Assembly: GCA_039962225.1 (NCBI GenBank)
Contig: JAMPKV010000006.1
Span: 248,001-312,000 of the forward strand
DNA from: Microcoleus sp. AS-A8
Lineage (GTDB): Bacteria > Cyanobacteriota > Cyanobacteriia > Cyanobacteriales > Coleofasciculaceae
Direction of reading: 5' to 3'
DNA: 64,000 nt
Below, piece after piece: positions 18,650-28,039 of this stretch. Below the pieces are notes generated by a model. That model saw only the letters and a program-made list of their open reading frames with translations, was not told where the DNA came from and did no database searches. A program made the translations under genes and the position numbers. Within the stretch, counting starts at the first letter, position 1. Every line of letters begins with the position of its first letter.

Positions 18650-19294
18650 ATGCTGCTGCAACCCCATCAACGCATCAAACTAGACGATACTAACGACACA
18701 CTGTTTTACTCGGTTCCACGCTTCGTCACTCATGTTGATGAAGGGTTTATCGACCAACTCACCCAACTGTATCGCGATCGCCTCAAACCCAATACGCGGA
18801 TTTGCGACATTATGAGTAGTTGGGTTTCTCACCTGCCAGAGGAAATCGAATTTGCTCACGTCGAAGGGCATGGCATGAATGAGGAAGAATTGGCTCGAAA
18901 TCCTCGGCTAAATCATTATTTTGTCCAAGATCTTAACCAAAATCCCAAGCTGCCGCTGGCGGATGCAGAGTTTGATGCTGTCCTCAACTGCGTTTCTGTT
19001 CAGTATTTACAATACCCAGATGCCGTGTTTTCCGAAATTCGGCGTATTCTCAAACCCGGTGGTATTGCGATTATTAGCTTTTCCAACCGGATGTTCTTCC
19101 AAAAAGCGATCGCCGCATGGCGAGATGGCACCGAACAAAGCCGCGTAGAACTCGTTAAGGGTTACTTTCAGGCTGTCCCCGGCTTCAGTCCTCCAGAAGT
19201 GATCACGCGTCAGTCAGTGGTACCTAATTTTCTGCAAATGTTCGGCGTCGGTGGTGGCGATCCGTTCTATGCCGTGATGGCTGAGCGCTTGTAA
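18650..19294 (+). CDS. Class I SAM-dependent methyltransferase-like protein
   Basis: This 214-residue cytosolic protein resembles UbiE/Methyltransf_11 enzymes. Post-I and motif II-III regions are clear: DAEFDAVLNCVSVQYLQYPD followed by RRILKPGGIAIISFSN. Motif I, normally a glycine-rich loop after a beta strand, is unusual here (RICDIMSSWVSHLP) and lacks the GxGxG pattern, as in a set of cyanobacterial homologues. SAM binding is therefore probable but not certain. The gene stands alone, ATG start at 18650. Confidence 0.75.
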   Translation: MLLQPHQRIKLDDTNDTLFYSVPRFVTHVDEGFIDQLTQLYRDRLKPNTRICDIMSSWVSHLPEEIEFAHVEGHGMNEEELARNPRLNHYFVQDLNQNPKLPLADAEFDAVLNCVSVQYLQYPDAVFSEIRRILKPGGIAIISFSNRMFFQKAIAAWRDGTEQSRVELVKGYFQAVPGFSPPEVITRQSVVPNFLQMFGVGGGDPFYAVMAERL

Positions 19295-19604
19295 GAAAAA
19301 GTTACACTTTGAAACCGTGGGCAGGGGTTTCGGAAACTTGAGTCCGCAGTCTTGTTCTCCCCGCCACCCCTGCATAGAAAGCTTATAAAGGATCTATCTG
19401 AGGTTATATTAACCTTTAGTTAACTTTAAATTAATCTAGTTTTAATTCATCATCAGGAATGCACCTACAAATTCCCAAGACCGGGCAAGATCCTAGACGA
19501 ATGCCTTTGGTTGGACTTTGAAGGTAAGGTCTTTTTATCTTAATTCATGCCCCTTACTAGGAAGTCTGGTATATCCAGTCTGTGTAAGGCTAGAACTTAA
19601 AGGA

Positions 19605-20306
19605 ATGATAACAGTGAAATTGGATTTAAAAGACAATTCAACTCGATTATTGTGCTTATTTTTAGCAACAGATTTACTTTTTATCATTATTCATCTTTTA
19701 TACTCATACGGAGACTTCATTTCAAATTCAGCGTTTTCGCTCGCGCAAGAACGAGGATATGCAGAAATATTTCAATATATCAAAGAGTATTGGATTGCTC
19801 TCTTATTGGGTGTCTTAGCCGTGAAGCAGCGGTCTGTTCTCTATCTCGGTTGGTCTCTGCTGTTCTTTTATTTGTTGCTTGATGATTCTCTGACCATTCA
19901 CGAAACATTAGGTGAAAACGCCAGCTTAAGACTCGGTTTACAGCCTATGTTCAACTTGCAGGCGAAAGATTTTGGCGAAGTTCTAGTGTCTGTTTGTATA
20001 GGTTTATTCTTTTTATTCTTCCTGGCGATAGCCTATCGTTTTGCTAAACGCATTCCTAGAGAGACATCTAAGTATTTGATTATCATGTTGTTTGTTCTGG
20101 CGGCGTTCGGGATAGCCGTCGATGTGGTTCATAGTATGCTGAGGTTTACCTTCTTGGAACCTCTTCTAGCCATGCTTGAAGATGCAGGCGAAATGATAGT
20201 GATGAGTGTGATAGCCGGGTTTGTCTTCAAACGCACTGAGTCTTTGTATCCCGCTTTGAATTCCCTGAAACCGCAGGAGAAGGCATGGGAGGAACAATAC
20301 AGGTAA
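19605..20306 (+). CDS. Polytopic membrane protein with conserved acidic/His motifs
   Basis: This 233-residue membrane protein has about six hydrophobic segments. The ATG at 19605 is only two bases from an AAAGGA motif; a GTG at 19614 has better spacing. Two intramembrane-flanking motifs stand out: LLDDSLTIHETLGE and DVVHSML...MLEDAGEM. Paired Asp/His/Glu residues at helix ends may bind metal or form an active site, but no enzyme family is recognised. A Rho-independent terminator follows about 100 bp downstream. Confidence 0.65.
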   Translation: MITVKLDLKDNSTRLLCLFLATDLLFIIIHLLYSYGDFISNSAFSLAQERGYAEIFQYIKEYWIALLLGVLAVKQRSVLYLGWSLLFFYLLLDDSLTIHETLGENASLRLGLQPMFNLQAKDFGEVLVSVCIGLFFLFFLAIAYRFAKRIPRETSKYLIIMLFVLAAFGIAVDVVHSMLRFTFLEPLLAMLEDAGEMIVMSVIAGFVFKRTESLYPALNSLKPQEKAWEEQYR

Positions 20307-20409
20307 CCGGATTTCCTCTTGGTTAGGATTGAGGCTTTAGCTGGCCATCTGGAATGATTTATGATTTGGATGTTCTCTGGTAAGCTTCTATAAACTCAAA
20401 TCACACACA

Positions 20410-20442
20410 AAAGACCTGACTCACTGGAGAGTCGGCTTTTTT
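20410..20442 (+). terminator. Rho-independent terminator
   Basis: A GACTC/GAGTC stem with a 6-nt loop is extended by an A-tract paired to a TTTTTT run. It lies between the membrane-protein gene and the next gene, and it rules out the upstream in-frame GTG/ATG starts of that next gene. Confidence 0.75.
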
Positions 20443-20505
20443 GTGTATTTGTGTCTGGAAAAAGGCGGAACTCTCAGCTTATGGGAAAGTCTGCTATATA
20501 GGGCT

Positions 20506-22095
20506 ATGAACAATAACCGAATGAAATCACTCCACTTAAGAGCTAAGACGCTAATTATTTCATTAATCAATTATATTGGATTTTCCGGCTTATTATTTTT
20601 CATATTTTTTTGTCTAGGTTTTATTGGGATTCTTAATCATGCCATGTGGCGTGATGAACTTAATCCTTGGTTAATTGCTAGAGATAGTAATTCCCTTGTG
20701 GAATTATTCCAAAATATCAAATACGAAGGACATCCGGGACTGTGGTACATCTGCCTTTATTTACTGAATCAGTTTACCCACAATCCCATAGCAATGCAAA
20801 TAATTCATTTAATCTTGGCTACTAGTTTTATTTATATATTTTTAAGATTTTCGCCTTTCACAAGATGGCAGAAGGTTTTGTTTTCTTTTGGCTACCTTCC
20901 TTTTTATGAATATCTATTAATTAGTAGAAATTATATCATTGGCATCCTTTTAATTTCTGCTTTTTGTGCCCTATATAATACCCGAAAAAAAAGTTACCTC
21001 ATCCTCTCGCTGCTGCTTTTTCTGCTAGCGAACGCTAATGCCTATTGCCTGTTTATTTCTCTAGCTTTAGGGCTAGCGCTAATCGTGGAATATAACTTAC
21101 GAGAACAATTAGCCGAATCCCTAAGCGCAAGCCGAACGAATATAATTTTGAGTCTGGCTATTTTTTTCTTGGGTATTGCCGTCTCCCTCGCTCAACTGAT
21201 TCCTCCTGCTGATAGTACATTACAAGGTGGTTTAGCAGGCTGGACGCTCCATTTTGATATGAGACATCTAGCCAAAGCCCTGATCAGGATTTGGAATAGT
21301 TACATTGTCATTCTGGTGCCGGGTGATTCAAATATAGAAGTATTTCTCTTTGCTGTTTTGGCTTTAGGGCTATTCTTTTTTGTCTCAACTGTATTGATTC
21401 GCAAGCCCATTGCCTTATTTATTTATACAGTTGGCACACTAGAGATTCTTCTATTTACCTATGTTAAATTTCTCGGTTCAGCCAGACATTACGGACATCT
21501 CTATATTCTGTTGATTGTCTCATTGTGGATTGCTAGTTATTATCCCAAATCCTATCTTTTGCTTCAACCATTGACAAATAGATCGAGAATGATTCAGCCG
21601 ATAAGTACAGTTTGGTTAAAGTTTACCCAAAAATACCAAACAATCTTCATGATGATCATTCTGTCTGCCCAATTGGCAGGGGGTATCGTTGCCTTTAGTC
21701 GAGATTTAGTGGTTCCCTACTCGGCGACGCGAGCAACGGCAAGATATATTCAAAGCCAACATCTAGAAAATAAATTTATGGTGGGAAGTCGAGATGCGAC
21801 GATCTCGCCTTTATGCGGTTATCTCAATCGCCAGATTTATTATCCGGAACGTCAAGGGTTGGGCAGCTTTGTCTTATTCAATAGCCAACGCCAAGAAGTT
21901 GATGCTGCCACTGTTTTAGCGCAAGTCAGTCAACTGCTCCAACAAAAGCCTGAACCTATCCTCCTCATCCTCAACAATGAACTCAACACGGCAAGGGCTG
22001 ATTTAAGTGTATCTCCGCTCTCAAAATTCACTAAAAGTTTAATTTTTAATGAGAAATACTATTTATATGAGGTCAGCCCTGCGGTTAAATCTTAA
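20506..22095 (+). CDS. GT-C-like polytopic membrane protein
   Basis: This 529-residue protein has about eleven hydrophobic segments and a soluble C-terminal domain of about 110 residues. After the first segment the loop reads HAMWRDELNPWLIAR. An acidic Asp-Glu pair in that place, followed by EGHPGLWYICLYLL, is typical of lipid-phosphosugar-using GT-C glycosyltransferases. The longer frame from 20443 crosses the terminator, so ATG 20506 is preferred. It probably adds a sugar on the periplasmic side. The substrate is unknown. Its stop abuts the stop of the convergent phosphatase gene within TTAATTAA. Confidence 0.7.
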   Translation: MNNNRMKSLHLRAKTLIISLINYIGFSGLLFFIFFCLGFIGILNHAMWRDELNPWLIARDSNSLVELFQNIKYEGHPGLWYICLYLLNQFTHNPIAMQIIHLILATSFIYIFLRFSPFTRWQKVLFSFGYLPFYEYLLISRNYIIGILLISAFCALYNTRKKSYLILSLLLFLLANANAYCLFISLALGLALIVEYNLREQLAESLSASRTNIILSLAIFFLGIAVSLAQLIPPADSTLQGGLAGWTLHFDMRHLAKALIRIWNSYIVILVPGDSNIEVFLFAVLALGLFFFVSTVLIRKPIALFIYTVGTLEILLFTYVKFLGSARHYGHLYILLIVSLWIASYYPKSYLLLQPLTNRSRMIQPISTVWLKFTQKYQTIFMMIILSAQLAGGIVAFSRDLVVPYSATRATARYIQSQHLENKFMVGSRDATISPLCGYLNRQIYYPERQGLGSFVLFNSQRQEVDAATVLAQVSQLLQQKPEPILLILNNELNTARADLSVSPLSKFTKSLIFNEKYYLYEVSPAVKS

Positions 22096-23004
22096 TTAAG
22101 CATCTATCTGCGCCAAAATAGCTGAGGCTTGAGTACATAACTCCTGGTGACAAAGGCCGTTACTTGCCATTAAACCCCCCCACTGATTGATATCTCCCTG
22201 GTTGTAGATTAAAGGTGTGCCATCAAAGTGAGTGAATTGCCCTCCTGCTTCAGCCAAAATTAATTCGGGTGCTGCCATATCCCAATCTTTAGGAGCAGAT
22301 TTTCCGGAAAGGGAGATATAAACATCGGCTTGTTGTTCAATAATCGTGGCAATTTTACAGCCAACGCTACCCACGTAGTGTTTCGCTTTGAAAGGCAATT
22401 GACTTAATAATTGGTTGAAGCGTTCGTCTCGGTGGGTGCGACTGGCGACAAGAGATAAATCGGCAATTGCATCACGCGGCGACACCCGGATAGGGGTTTT
22501 GGCACCATCCCGTGTTTCCACAAACGTGCCACCCCCAAGGGTTGCGGAATAAAGTTTTTGGGCTTCAGGCCATACCACTACGGCTACTACGGGTCTTCCT
22601 TGATGAGCCAGGGCAATGTGAATGGCATATTCACCAGTTTTATTAATAAAGTCTCGCGTTCCATCTAAGGGGTCAATGATCCAGACCCAAGGTGTATTGA
22701 CTAAAGATTCTTTGGTTGCGTCCGGCAGAGATTTATAAGTTTCTTCGCTGAGGTAACCGAAAGTTTCTGGAGCAAAAGCTACTTGGAGTTTTTGCAGGAT
22801 GTAGTGGTTTGCTGCTACATCAGCCGCCGTAACAGGGCCATCTTTTTTTTCTTCAATCTTCAACTCTAAGCTACTGTCATCGGCGTGACCGCGATAGTAA
22901 GAGCGCAGGATGTCAGCCGCACCCCACCCCACATAACGGGCGATCGCCACAATCTCCTCTAACCCCTCATACCGCCCTTCGCCTAAATCTTTCAATCCGC
23001 TCAC
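22096..23004 (-). CDS. cysQ: CysQ/inositol-monophosphatase-family phosphatase
   Basis: This Mg2+-dependent phosphatase of 302 residues probably dephosphorylates 3'-phosphoadenosine 5'-phosphate. Visible metal and active-site motifs are YLSEETY (Glu of the first site), WIIDPLDGTRDFI and WDMAAPELILAEAGG. The GTG start at 23004 has AAGGA 7 nt upstream. Lengths and motifs fit CysQ, but inositol- or fructose-1,6-bisphosphate specificity cannot be excluded. Confidence 0.82.
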   Translation of the reverse strand: MSGLKDLGEGRYEGLEEIVAIARYVGWGAADILRSYYRGHADDSSLELKIEEKKDGPVTAADVAANHYILQKLQVAFAPETFGYLSEETYKSLPDATKESLVNTPWVWIIDPLDGTRDFINKTGEYAIHIALAHQGRPVVAVVVWPEAQKLYSATLGGGTFVETRDGAKTPIRVSPRDAIADLSLVASRTHRDERFNQLLSQLPFKAKHYVGSVGCKIATIIEQQADVYISLSGKSAPKDWDMAAPELILAEAGGQFTHFDGTPLIYNQGDINQWGGLMASNGLCHQELCTQASAILAQIDA

Positions 23005-23499
23005 TGGTTTTCCTTAATCGTTACAAAAGTCTCGTTCTGCCCTTTGCTAGTGTCTCTGGCTAGTGTCAAAAAAACAAGTTTTGTATCCGTTGACTGTCCT
23101 TTGGCACAGAAGCTGATACAGCTCCAGTGTTGTGAGGCTGACATTGTGTCTAGTTTTTTAAAGAAGTGGTAAGAAACATTTACTCAAAAATTCAGACAAC
23201 AATTTGGCAAACGCTCGTGAAACCTAGATTATGCCCTTTTATAGAGGATTTACTCCTAAGACGGAGTTATTAAATCTTCTTTCACCTCTGCGCTGACGCA
23301 CCGAATTCACGCTTCAATAGATTTACAAGAACCCAGTAGCTTCAGAGTCTAAAAAACGTTAATCGAGAAACACTCTGTTAACGGTACGCCGTCTAGACCA
23401 ATCTTTCTCATAGGTGGTTTTGATCTGGCAAGGCTGGAGCTCATTAATCGGTTGGCACCTCATTTTGCTCAAGAGTAAGCATTGTAAGGATTAACAATT
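23005..23499. other. Divergent intergenic region
   Basis: Nearly 500 bp between divergent genes with no supportable ORF or strong hairpin. It should contain both promoters; none could be placed with confidence. Confidence 0.4.
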
Positions 23500-23784
23500 A
23501 TGAAACGCATTTGCCAACTCGCCCAATTGATTTTGGACTTCTACCGAGAGGAGCCTCAAGAACTGCGTCAGCTTCAACCGCTACGCATTTGCCAAGTCTT
23601 CCGACGTTGGGGTGTTTTGTATATTCGCTGCCCTAATCGAGAAACTGTTACGGCGATTGTGGATGCCGGTGAGGCGCTCGCAGAACCCGTGGCCAGACTC
23701 AGATTGGCTAAAAAAATTACAATTTTGAATAATAATAGTTCAGTGATTGCGTTTCCCGTCGATTTTAGCAAAATCAAGGCTTGA
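23500..23784 (+). CDS. Small hypothetical protein
   Basis: A 94-residue basic protein with ATG at 23500 and AAGGA 9 nt upstream. The sequence (MKRICQLAQLILDFYREEPQ) suggests amphipathic helices followed by a beta-rich part. There is no membrane segment and no recognised domain. It is convergent with the livF gene. Confidence 0.65.
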   Translation: MKRICQLAQLILDFYREEPQELRQLQPLRICQVFRRWGVLYIRCPNRETVTAIVDAGEALAEPVARLRLAKKITILNNNSSVIAFPVDFSKIKA

Positions 23785-23916
23785 ACGGGTACGTAAACAT
23801 TTGTCCTACAATCTAACTAAAGGAACCCCAATAAAGTAAAGGAAAAACTGACGAATTGCTTTGGATTTACCTGGCTAATAAGTCCTTGAAACCATTGAGC
23901 GGTTCACCCTCTGTCC

Positions 23917-24630
23917 TCAACCCAAATAAGCCTTTTTAACGCGCTCATCGTTGATTAAATCTGAGGCATGACCTGTGAGAGTTAGTTGTCCAGCTTCCAG
24001 AACGTAGCCTCTATGAGCCGTTTGTAAAGCGAGATGGGCGTTTTGTTCCACCAATAAAATGGTGACTCCTTGTTCATGGAGTTGGCGAATAACAGAAAAG
24101 ATCTCTCGCACAATTTGAGGGGCTAATCCTAAACTCGGTTCATCGAGGAGCAAGAGTTTAGGTTGACTCATCACAGCACGCGCGATCGCTAACATTTGTT
24201 GTTCGCCACCACTCAGGGTACCCGCTAGCTGATGCCGGCGTTCGCCCAAGCGGGGAAAGGTGAGAAATTGACGTTCAATATCGGCTTTGATTCCCAAACG
24301 GTCAGAGCGAATATAAGCCCCCAATTCTAGATTCGTCAACACCGTTTGTCGTGCCAACACGCGGCGTCCTTCAGGACTGTGAGCAATGCCCAAACTCACC
24401 ACTTGATCGGGGCGCGATCGCGTGATTTCTTGCCCGTTGTAGAAAATCTGACCCCTAGCTGCATTAATTAACCGAGAAATAGCCCGAAGAGTCGTACTTT
24501 TTCCAGCGCCATTCGCACCAATTAAGGTGACAATTTCACCCTCGTTCACGAGCAAATTAATATCCAGGAGGGCTTTAATCGCACCGTAATTGACGTATAA
24601 ATTCTTAATCTCAAGTAGAGGTTTGGTCAT
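23917..24630 (-). CDS. livF: Branched-chain/neutral amino-acid ABC transporter ATPase LivF (NatE-like)
   Basis: This is one of the two ATPases of a hydrophobic-amino-acid ABC importer at the inner membrane face. The 237-residue protein has Walker A GANGAGKSTT, signature LSGGEQQMLAIARA, Walker B LLLLDEPSLGLAP and the H-loop region. The final part, ending ERVKKAYLG, is typical of LivF. It lies 8 bp after livG in the same operon. In cyanobacteria such systems are called Nat (N-I type) and import neutral amino acids; that substrate is from family knowledge. Confidence 0.93.
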   Translation of the reverse strand: MTKPLLEIKNLYVNYGAIKALLDINLLVNEGEIVTLIGANGAGKSTTLRAISRLINAARGQIFYNGQEITRSRPDQVVSLGIAHSPEGRRVLARQTVLTNLELGAYIRSDRLGIKADIERQFLTFPRLGERRHQLAGTLSGGEQQMLAIARAVMSQPKLLLLDEPSLGLAPQIVREIFSVIRQLHEQGVTILLVEQNAHLALQTAHRGYVLEAGQLTLTGHASDLINDERVKKAYLG

Positions 24631-24638
24631 TGAACGAT

Positions 24639-25433
24639 TTACTCATCTCCTAAATAAGCTTCAATGACGGCTCGGTCGTTTTTCACGTCCTCTGGTTCAC
24701 CCAAGGCAATTAATTGACCAAAATCTAAGACGGCGATGCGATCGCACAAGCCCATCACTAAGGGGACATGATGCTCAATTAAAAGTACGGTTAAGTTGAA
24801 GGAGTTGCGGATTTGCCGGATTAATTCGCTTAAAGCACCTTTCTCATTTGGGTTCATGCCTGCGGCGGGTTCATCCAACAGCAACATTTTAGGTTGTAGG
24901 GCTAAGGCACGGGCAATTTCGAGGCGTCTTTGGTCGCCATAGGCGAAGTTACAAGCTTTTTCCTCTGCTCTCTCGGCAAGTCCCACTAATTCTAATAATT
25001 CTAAGGCTTGAATACAGGTTTTCTGTTCTTCCTGTGCGGCTGGAGGCAATCCCAAAATGCCTTGAATAAAACCTGTTTTGTTATGGATGTGATGGGCGAT
25101 CGCTACATTCTCTAAGGCTGATAAATTTCCAAACAGGCGAAGATTTTGAAAAGTCCGGGCAATGCCTTTGGCGGCGATTTGGTGGGGGCGCAGTTTAGTA
25201 ATTTCTGCGGCTTCATAGAGTAGCTGACCTTCAGAGGGGGGCATTAAGCCGGTAATCAAATTAAATAGGGTGGTTTTGCCGGCTCCATTGGGCCCAATTA
25301 AGCCAAATATTTCATTTTTTTGCACGATAAAAGAAACTTTATTTACCGCCACAAGACCACCAAAGCGGCGAGTAATTCCTCTGACTTCTAGAACGGGTTT
25401 TGAATCTTGATACACCTGCTGCTCATTGGTCAT
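24639..25433 (-). CDS. livG: Branched-chain/neutral amino-acid ABC transporter ATPase LivG (NatA-like)
   Basis: This is the second ATPase of the importer, 264 residues. It has Walker A GPNGAGKTTLFNLITG, the LivG-type ARTFQNLRLFGNLSALENV stretch, the signature YGDQRRLEIARAL, Walker B MLLLDEPAAGMNP and H-loop LLIEHHVPLVMG. The signature LSGG is replaced by FAYGDQ, as is normal for LivG. ATG at 25433; livM ends 88 bp upstream. Confidence 0.93.
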   Translation of the reverse strand: MTNEQQVYQDSKPVLEVRGITRRFGGLVAVNKVSFIVQKNEIFGLIGPNGAGKTTLFNLITGLMPPSEGQLLYEAAEITKLRPHQIAAKGIARTFQNLRLFGNLSALENVAIAHHIHNKTGFIQGILGLPPAAQEEQKTCIQALELLELVGLAERAEEKACNFAYGDQRRLEIARALALQPKMLLLDEPAAGMNPNEKGALSELIRQIRNSFNLTVLLIEHHVPLVMGLCDRIAVLDFGQLIALGEPEDVKNDRAVIEAYLGDE

Positions 25434-25521
25434 TCGATTTGGAATTTGGGAGTTGTTTCTGCGTCGAAACTAAGAAATTGTCACTAAATTAGCTGTTTTT
25501 TCATCTTTCATCTTTTTGAAT

Positions 25522-26451
25522 TCATTGCCGTTGTCGTTTTAGCGGCTGTAAGCGCTTTAGTAGGTCTGGGGTAATAATACCTTGGGGGTAGAATACACTG
25601 CCAATTACAATTAATAATCCAAAGATAATCAAGCGACCATCACGGAGAAATTGGGCTAACCCATTATCATGAGTTCCCGCGATCGCTCTTAACACTTCGG
25701 GTAAAGCCGTCAGCACGATGCCCCCTAAGACTGGCCCGACGAAAGTTCTAGACCCTCCAATTAGTACAAATGCTAAGTAAATAATACTAGCATCAAACGT
25801 TCCTTGACGCGCATTCCAAGTGTTCAAAAAGTGAGCACTGACCGCTCCAACTAAGCCTGCTAAAACAGCTCCTAAAGTAAAAGATAGAACTTTATAATAA
25901 GTTGGGTTAATGCCCATAGCATCAGCGGCGAGTTCATCTTCGCGGATGGCACTCAGGGCGCGCCCCACTCGAATTCGTTCCAATCGGTAGAGAAAGAGCA
26001 TACTTAAAAGTAACAGGGGCAGGGCAATCCACAAATACTCAATTTGAGTTTGAAAGGGTTGTGGAATCGCAAAAATTCCCACAGCACCACCTGTAATCTC
26101 CAAGTTTAAGGCGAGAACTCTTAAAATTTCGACAAAGGCAATGGTTGCGATCGCTAAATAAATCCCCCGTAAGCGAAGAACAGGAATTCCTAATGCGATC
26201 GCGAGTACAGCCGAGACTAAACCGGCCAGTACCATTTCTAACAATAACAGGGGGATTGGGAAGAGATTGCCTGTGAACTTCAAGACTTGAGTGGATAAAA
26301 TGGCGGCTATATAACCCCCCAAAGCATAAAATCCTGGTGTTGCCAAAGAGAGCTGTCCCGCCATCAACGGCAAATACACCGAAAGTCCCAAAATGGCTCC
26401 AAAAATCATAGAAACGATTAAAAAGCCATAGTTATTAATAAAATCTGACAT
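25522..26451 (-). CDS. livM: Branched-chain/neutral amino-acid ABC transporter permease LivM (NatD-like)
   Basis: This is an inner-membrane permease of 309 residues with about eight to ten hydrophobic segments. The characteristic LivM EAA-like loop is in LSAIREDELAADAMGIN, and AGQLSLATPGFYALGGYIAA is the usual N-terminal region. It pairs with LivH to form the channel. It is the first transporter gene of the livM-livG-livF block; upstream on the same strand is a two-receiver regulator gene, about 47 bp away, which may be cotranscribed. Confidence 0.92.
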   Translation of the reverse strand: MSDFINNYGFLIVSMIFGAILGLSVYLPLMAGQLSLATPGFYALGGYIAAILSTQVLKFTGNLFPIPLLLLEMVLAGLVSAVLAIALGIPVLRLRGIYLAIATIAFVEILRVLALNLEITGGAVGIFAIPQPFQTQIEYLWIALPLLLLSMLFLYRLERIRVGRALSAIREDELAADAMGINPTYYKVLSFTLGAVLAGLVGAVSAHFLNTWNARQGTFDASIIYLAFVLIGGSRTFVGPVLGGIVLTALPEVLRAIAGTHDNGLAQFLRDGRLIIFGLLIVIGSVFYPQGIITPDLLKRLQPLKRQRQ

Positions 26452-26498
26452 TTATATTTTTTCTGCCTCCCCTTACCCATCCTCTGCCCTTATTCATC

Positions 26499-27311
26499 TT
26501 ATCTTTTACAGGCTAGTAAGTCTTTGATTTTCGCAGAGAGTTCGTCTAATCCTGCATCTTTAGCACAAAAAGCATCAGCTTCGGGACAAATTTTTCGGCC
26601 TAAGGCAGAGTCATTCTTACTCACATATCCCGAAACCAGAATAACTAAAGGCGGATATCGCAAATTTTTTAAATAATGGATGAGTTCACTACTTTCCACA
26701 TATTCTTCATAATCCATGTGAGGAATTGAATAGTCTACAATGACTAAATCAAAATCAAAGGATTGTTTGAGAAAATCAGAGGCTGTGGGAAAACTGTAAA
26801 CTTCAAACTCACCTCGGAAGAATCGTTCGAGTGCAAAGCACCAATGTTTATCATCATCAACGACAGCCAGTGTGTACATGGCTTTAACGCAGGGAATCAA
26901 TTGGTTTGACTGTTCAAACATTTTTTGATTCTTTGCCGCTAGTAATTGTTGGGTTTGCTGCAAGATTTTTTCCATACCTGCCTCTTTGGAAAAAAATGCA
27001 TCTGCTTCTGGAAAAAATTGTTTTCCTAGTTCCAAGGCACTTTCGTCAATAATATCTAAGAGAATAACCAATAAAGGAGGTCTGGGAAAATTTTTTTTAA
27101 GAAAATGAATGATCTCAAGCTTGTGACTATTTTTAGTATGTTTATCAACCGGAACATTTGAACAATTGACAAGAACTAAATCATAGTCAACGAGTTCATA
27201 AAAAGAATAAGGAAATCGTTCAAATGTGGTAATATCAAAGCTCCTCTGGAACAACGTCCTAAGAGCCAAGCACCAATCTTCATTCTCATCAACTACAGCA
27301 ATTTTATACAT
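26499..27311 (-). CDS. Double receiver-domain protein (tandem duplication; first domain lacks the phospho-Asp)
   Basis: This 270-residue protein consists of two homologous receiver domains (about 1-125 and 145-268) that arose by internal duplication; compare YKIAVVDENEDWCLAL with YTLAVVDDDKHWCFAL. The second has the phospho-acceptor Asp193 (LVIVDYSIP) and Lys251. In the first, the acceptor position is Asn49 (LVLVNCSNVP), although Lys109 remains. No output domain is present. It is encoded just upstream of livM. It may be a phosphorelay intermediate or a scaffold for the nearby kinase. Confidence 0.85.
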   Translation of the reverse strand: MYKIAVVDENEDWCLALRTLFQRSFDITTFERFPYSFYELVDYDLVLVNCSNVPVDKHTKNSHKLEIIHFLKKNFPRPPLLVILLDIIDESALELGKQFFPEADAFFSKEAGMEKILQQTQQLLAAKNQKMFEQSNQLIPCVKAMYTLAVVDDDKHWCFALERFFRGEFEVYSFPTASDFLKQSFDFDLVIVDYSIPHMDYEEYVESSELIHYLKNLRYPPLVILVSGYVSKNDSALGRKICPEADAFCAKDAGLDELSAKIKDLLACKR

Positions 27312-27562
27312 GATTTAGTGACCTCATTTAAAACTTAATTTACCGCTCCTACTCAACTCGGCTGAAATGTTTTTCGGTTTTATTAATAAATCATAACTTT
27401 GTGCTGTAAAAATCCAGGTTGGCTCACATAAAACAATACAATTATGCAACGCTATGTAAAGGATACAGAGCCTAATCTTTAAATTCCCCTGCCTTTAACT
27501 AAATTTATCTGAAAATGACTATAAACAGAGAGTGATGTTAAACAATACAAATTTTTAAATTT

Positions 27563-28033
27563 TTATCCCTCATGGGTCGGCTCATTCGCTGCCATCAATC
27601 GGGTGATCAACCCAAACAGGACGTTATAATCTGTGACGGGTTTAGTCACCAAGCCATCAGCTTGTGACGCCTGCAAAAGGATTTGTTGCTCACTTAGCAT
27701 GGCGTAGGCCGTGAGTAAAATGATGGGAATATGAGCCGTAAGGGGGTCAGTTTTAAGAAAACGCGCCAAATCGGCACCACTAATCTCTTCATCCTTCCAG
27801 TAGGCTCCTGGCAGATTAACATCCATCAGCACAAGGTCTACGATTCCACTCTGACATTCTTGGAAAATAGCAGCTGGCTCATCGTTAATCACGACTGAAT
27901 GACCCCCAAGACGCTCAATCAACTTAGCCGTTGCTTTGGCTAAAAGATAATCATCATCGACTAGTAAAATTTTCATCGTCGGGAAATAAAAGATGGGGAA
28001 TGAACACAAGAGATTGGGTGGCTTCTGAGCCAT
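27563..28033 (-). CDS. Single-domain response regulator
   Basis: This is a 156-residue CheY-like receiver: acidic pocket in ILLVDDDYLLA, phospho-acceptor Asp in LVLMDVNLPGA, Thr in IILLTAYA, Lys in GLVTKPV. ATG 28033 has GAGG 9 nt upstream, lying in the end of the kinase gene, so this start is used although it adds a 19-residue hydrophobic leader before MKILLVDDDY; ATG 27976 is the alternative. It follows the phytochrome-like kinase with 6 bp between stop and start, so it is the probable partner of that kinase. Confidence 0.88.
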   Translation of the reverse strand: MAQKPPNLLCSFPIFYFPTMKILLVDDDYLLAKATAKLIERLGGHSVVINDEPAAIFQECQSGIVDLVLMDVNLPGAYWKDEEISGADLARFLKTDPLTAHIPIILLTAYAMLSEQQILLQASQADGLVTKPVTDYNVLFGLITRLMAANEPTHEG

Positions 28034-28039
28034 TACTGA

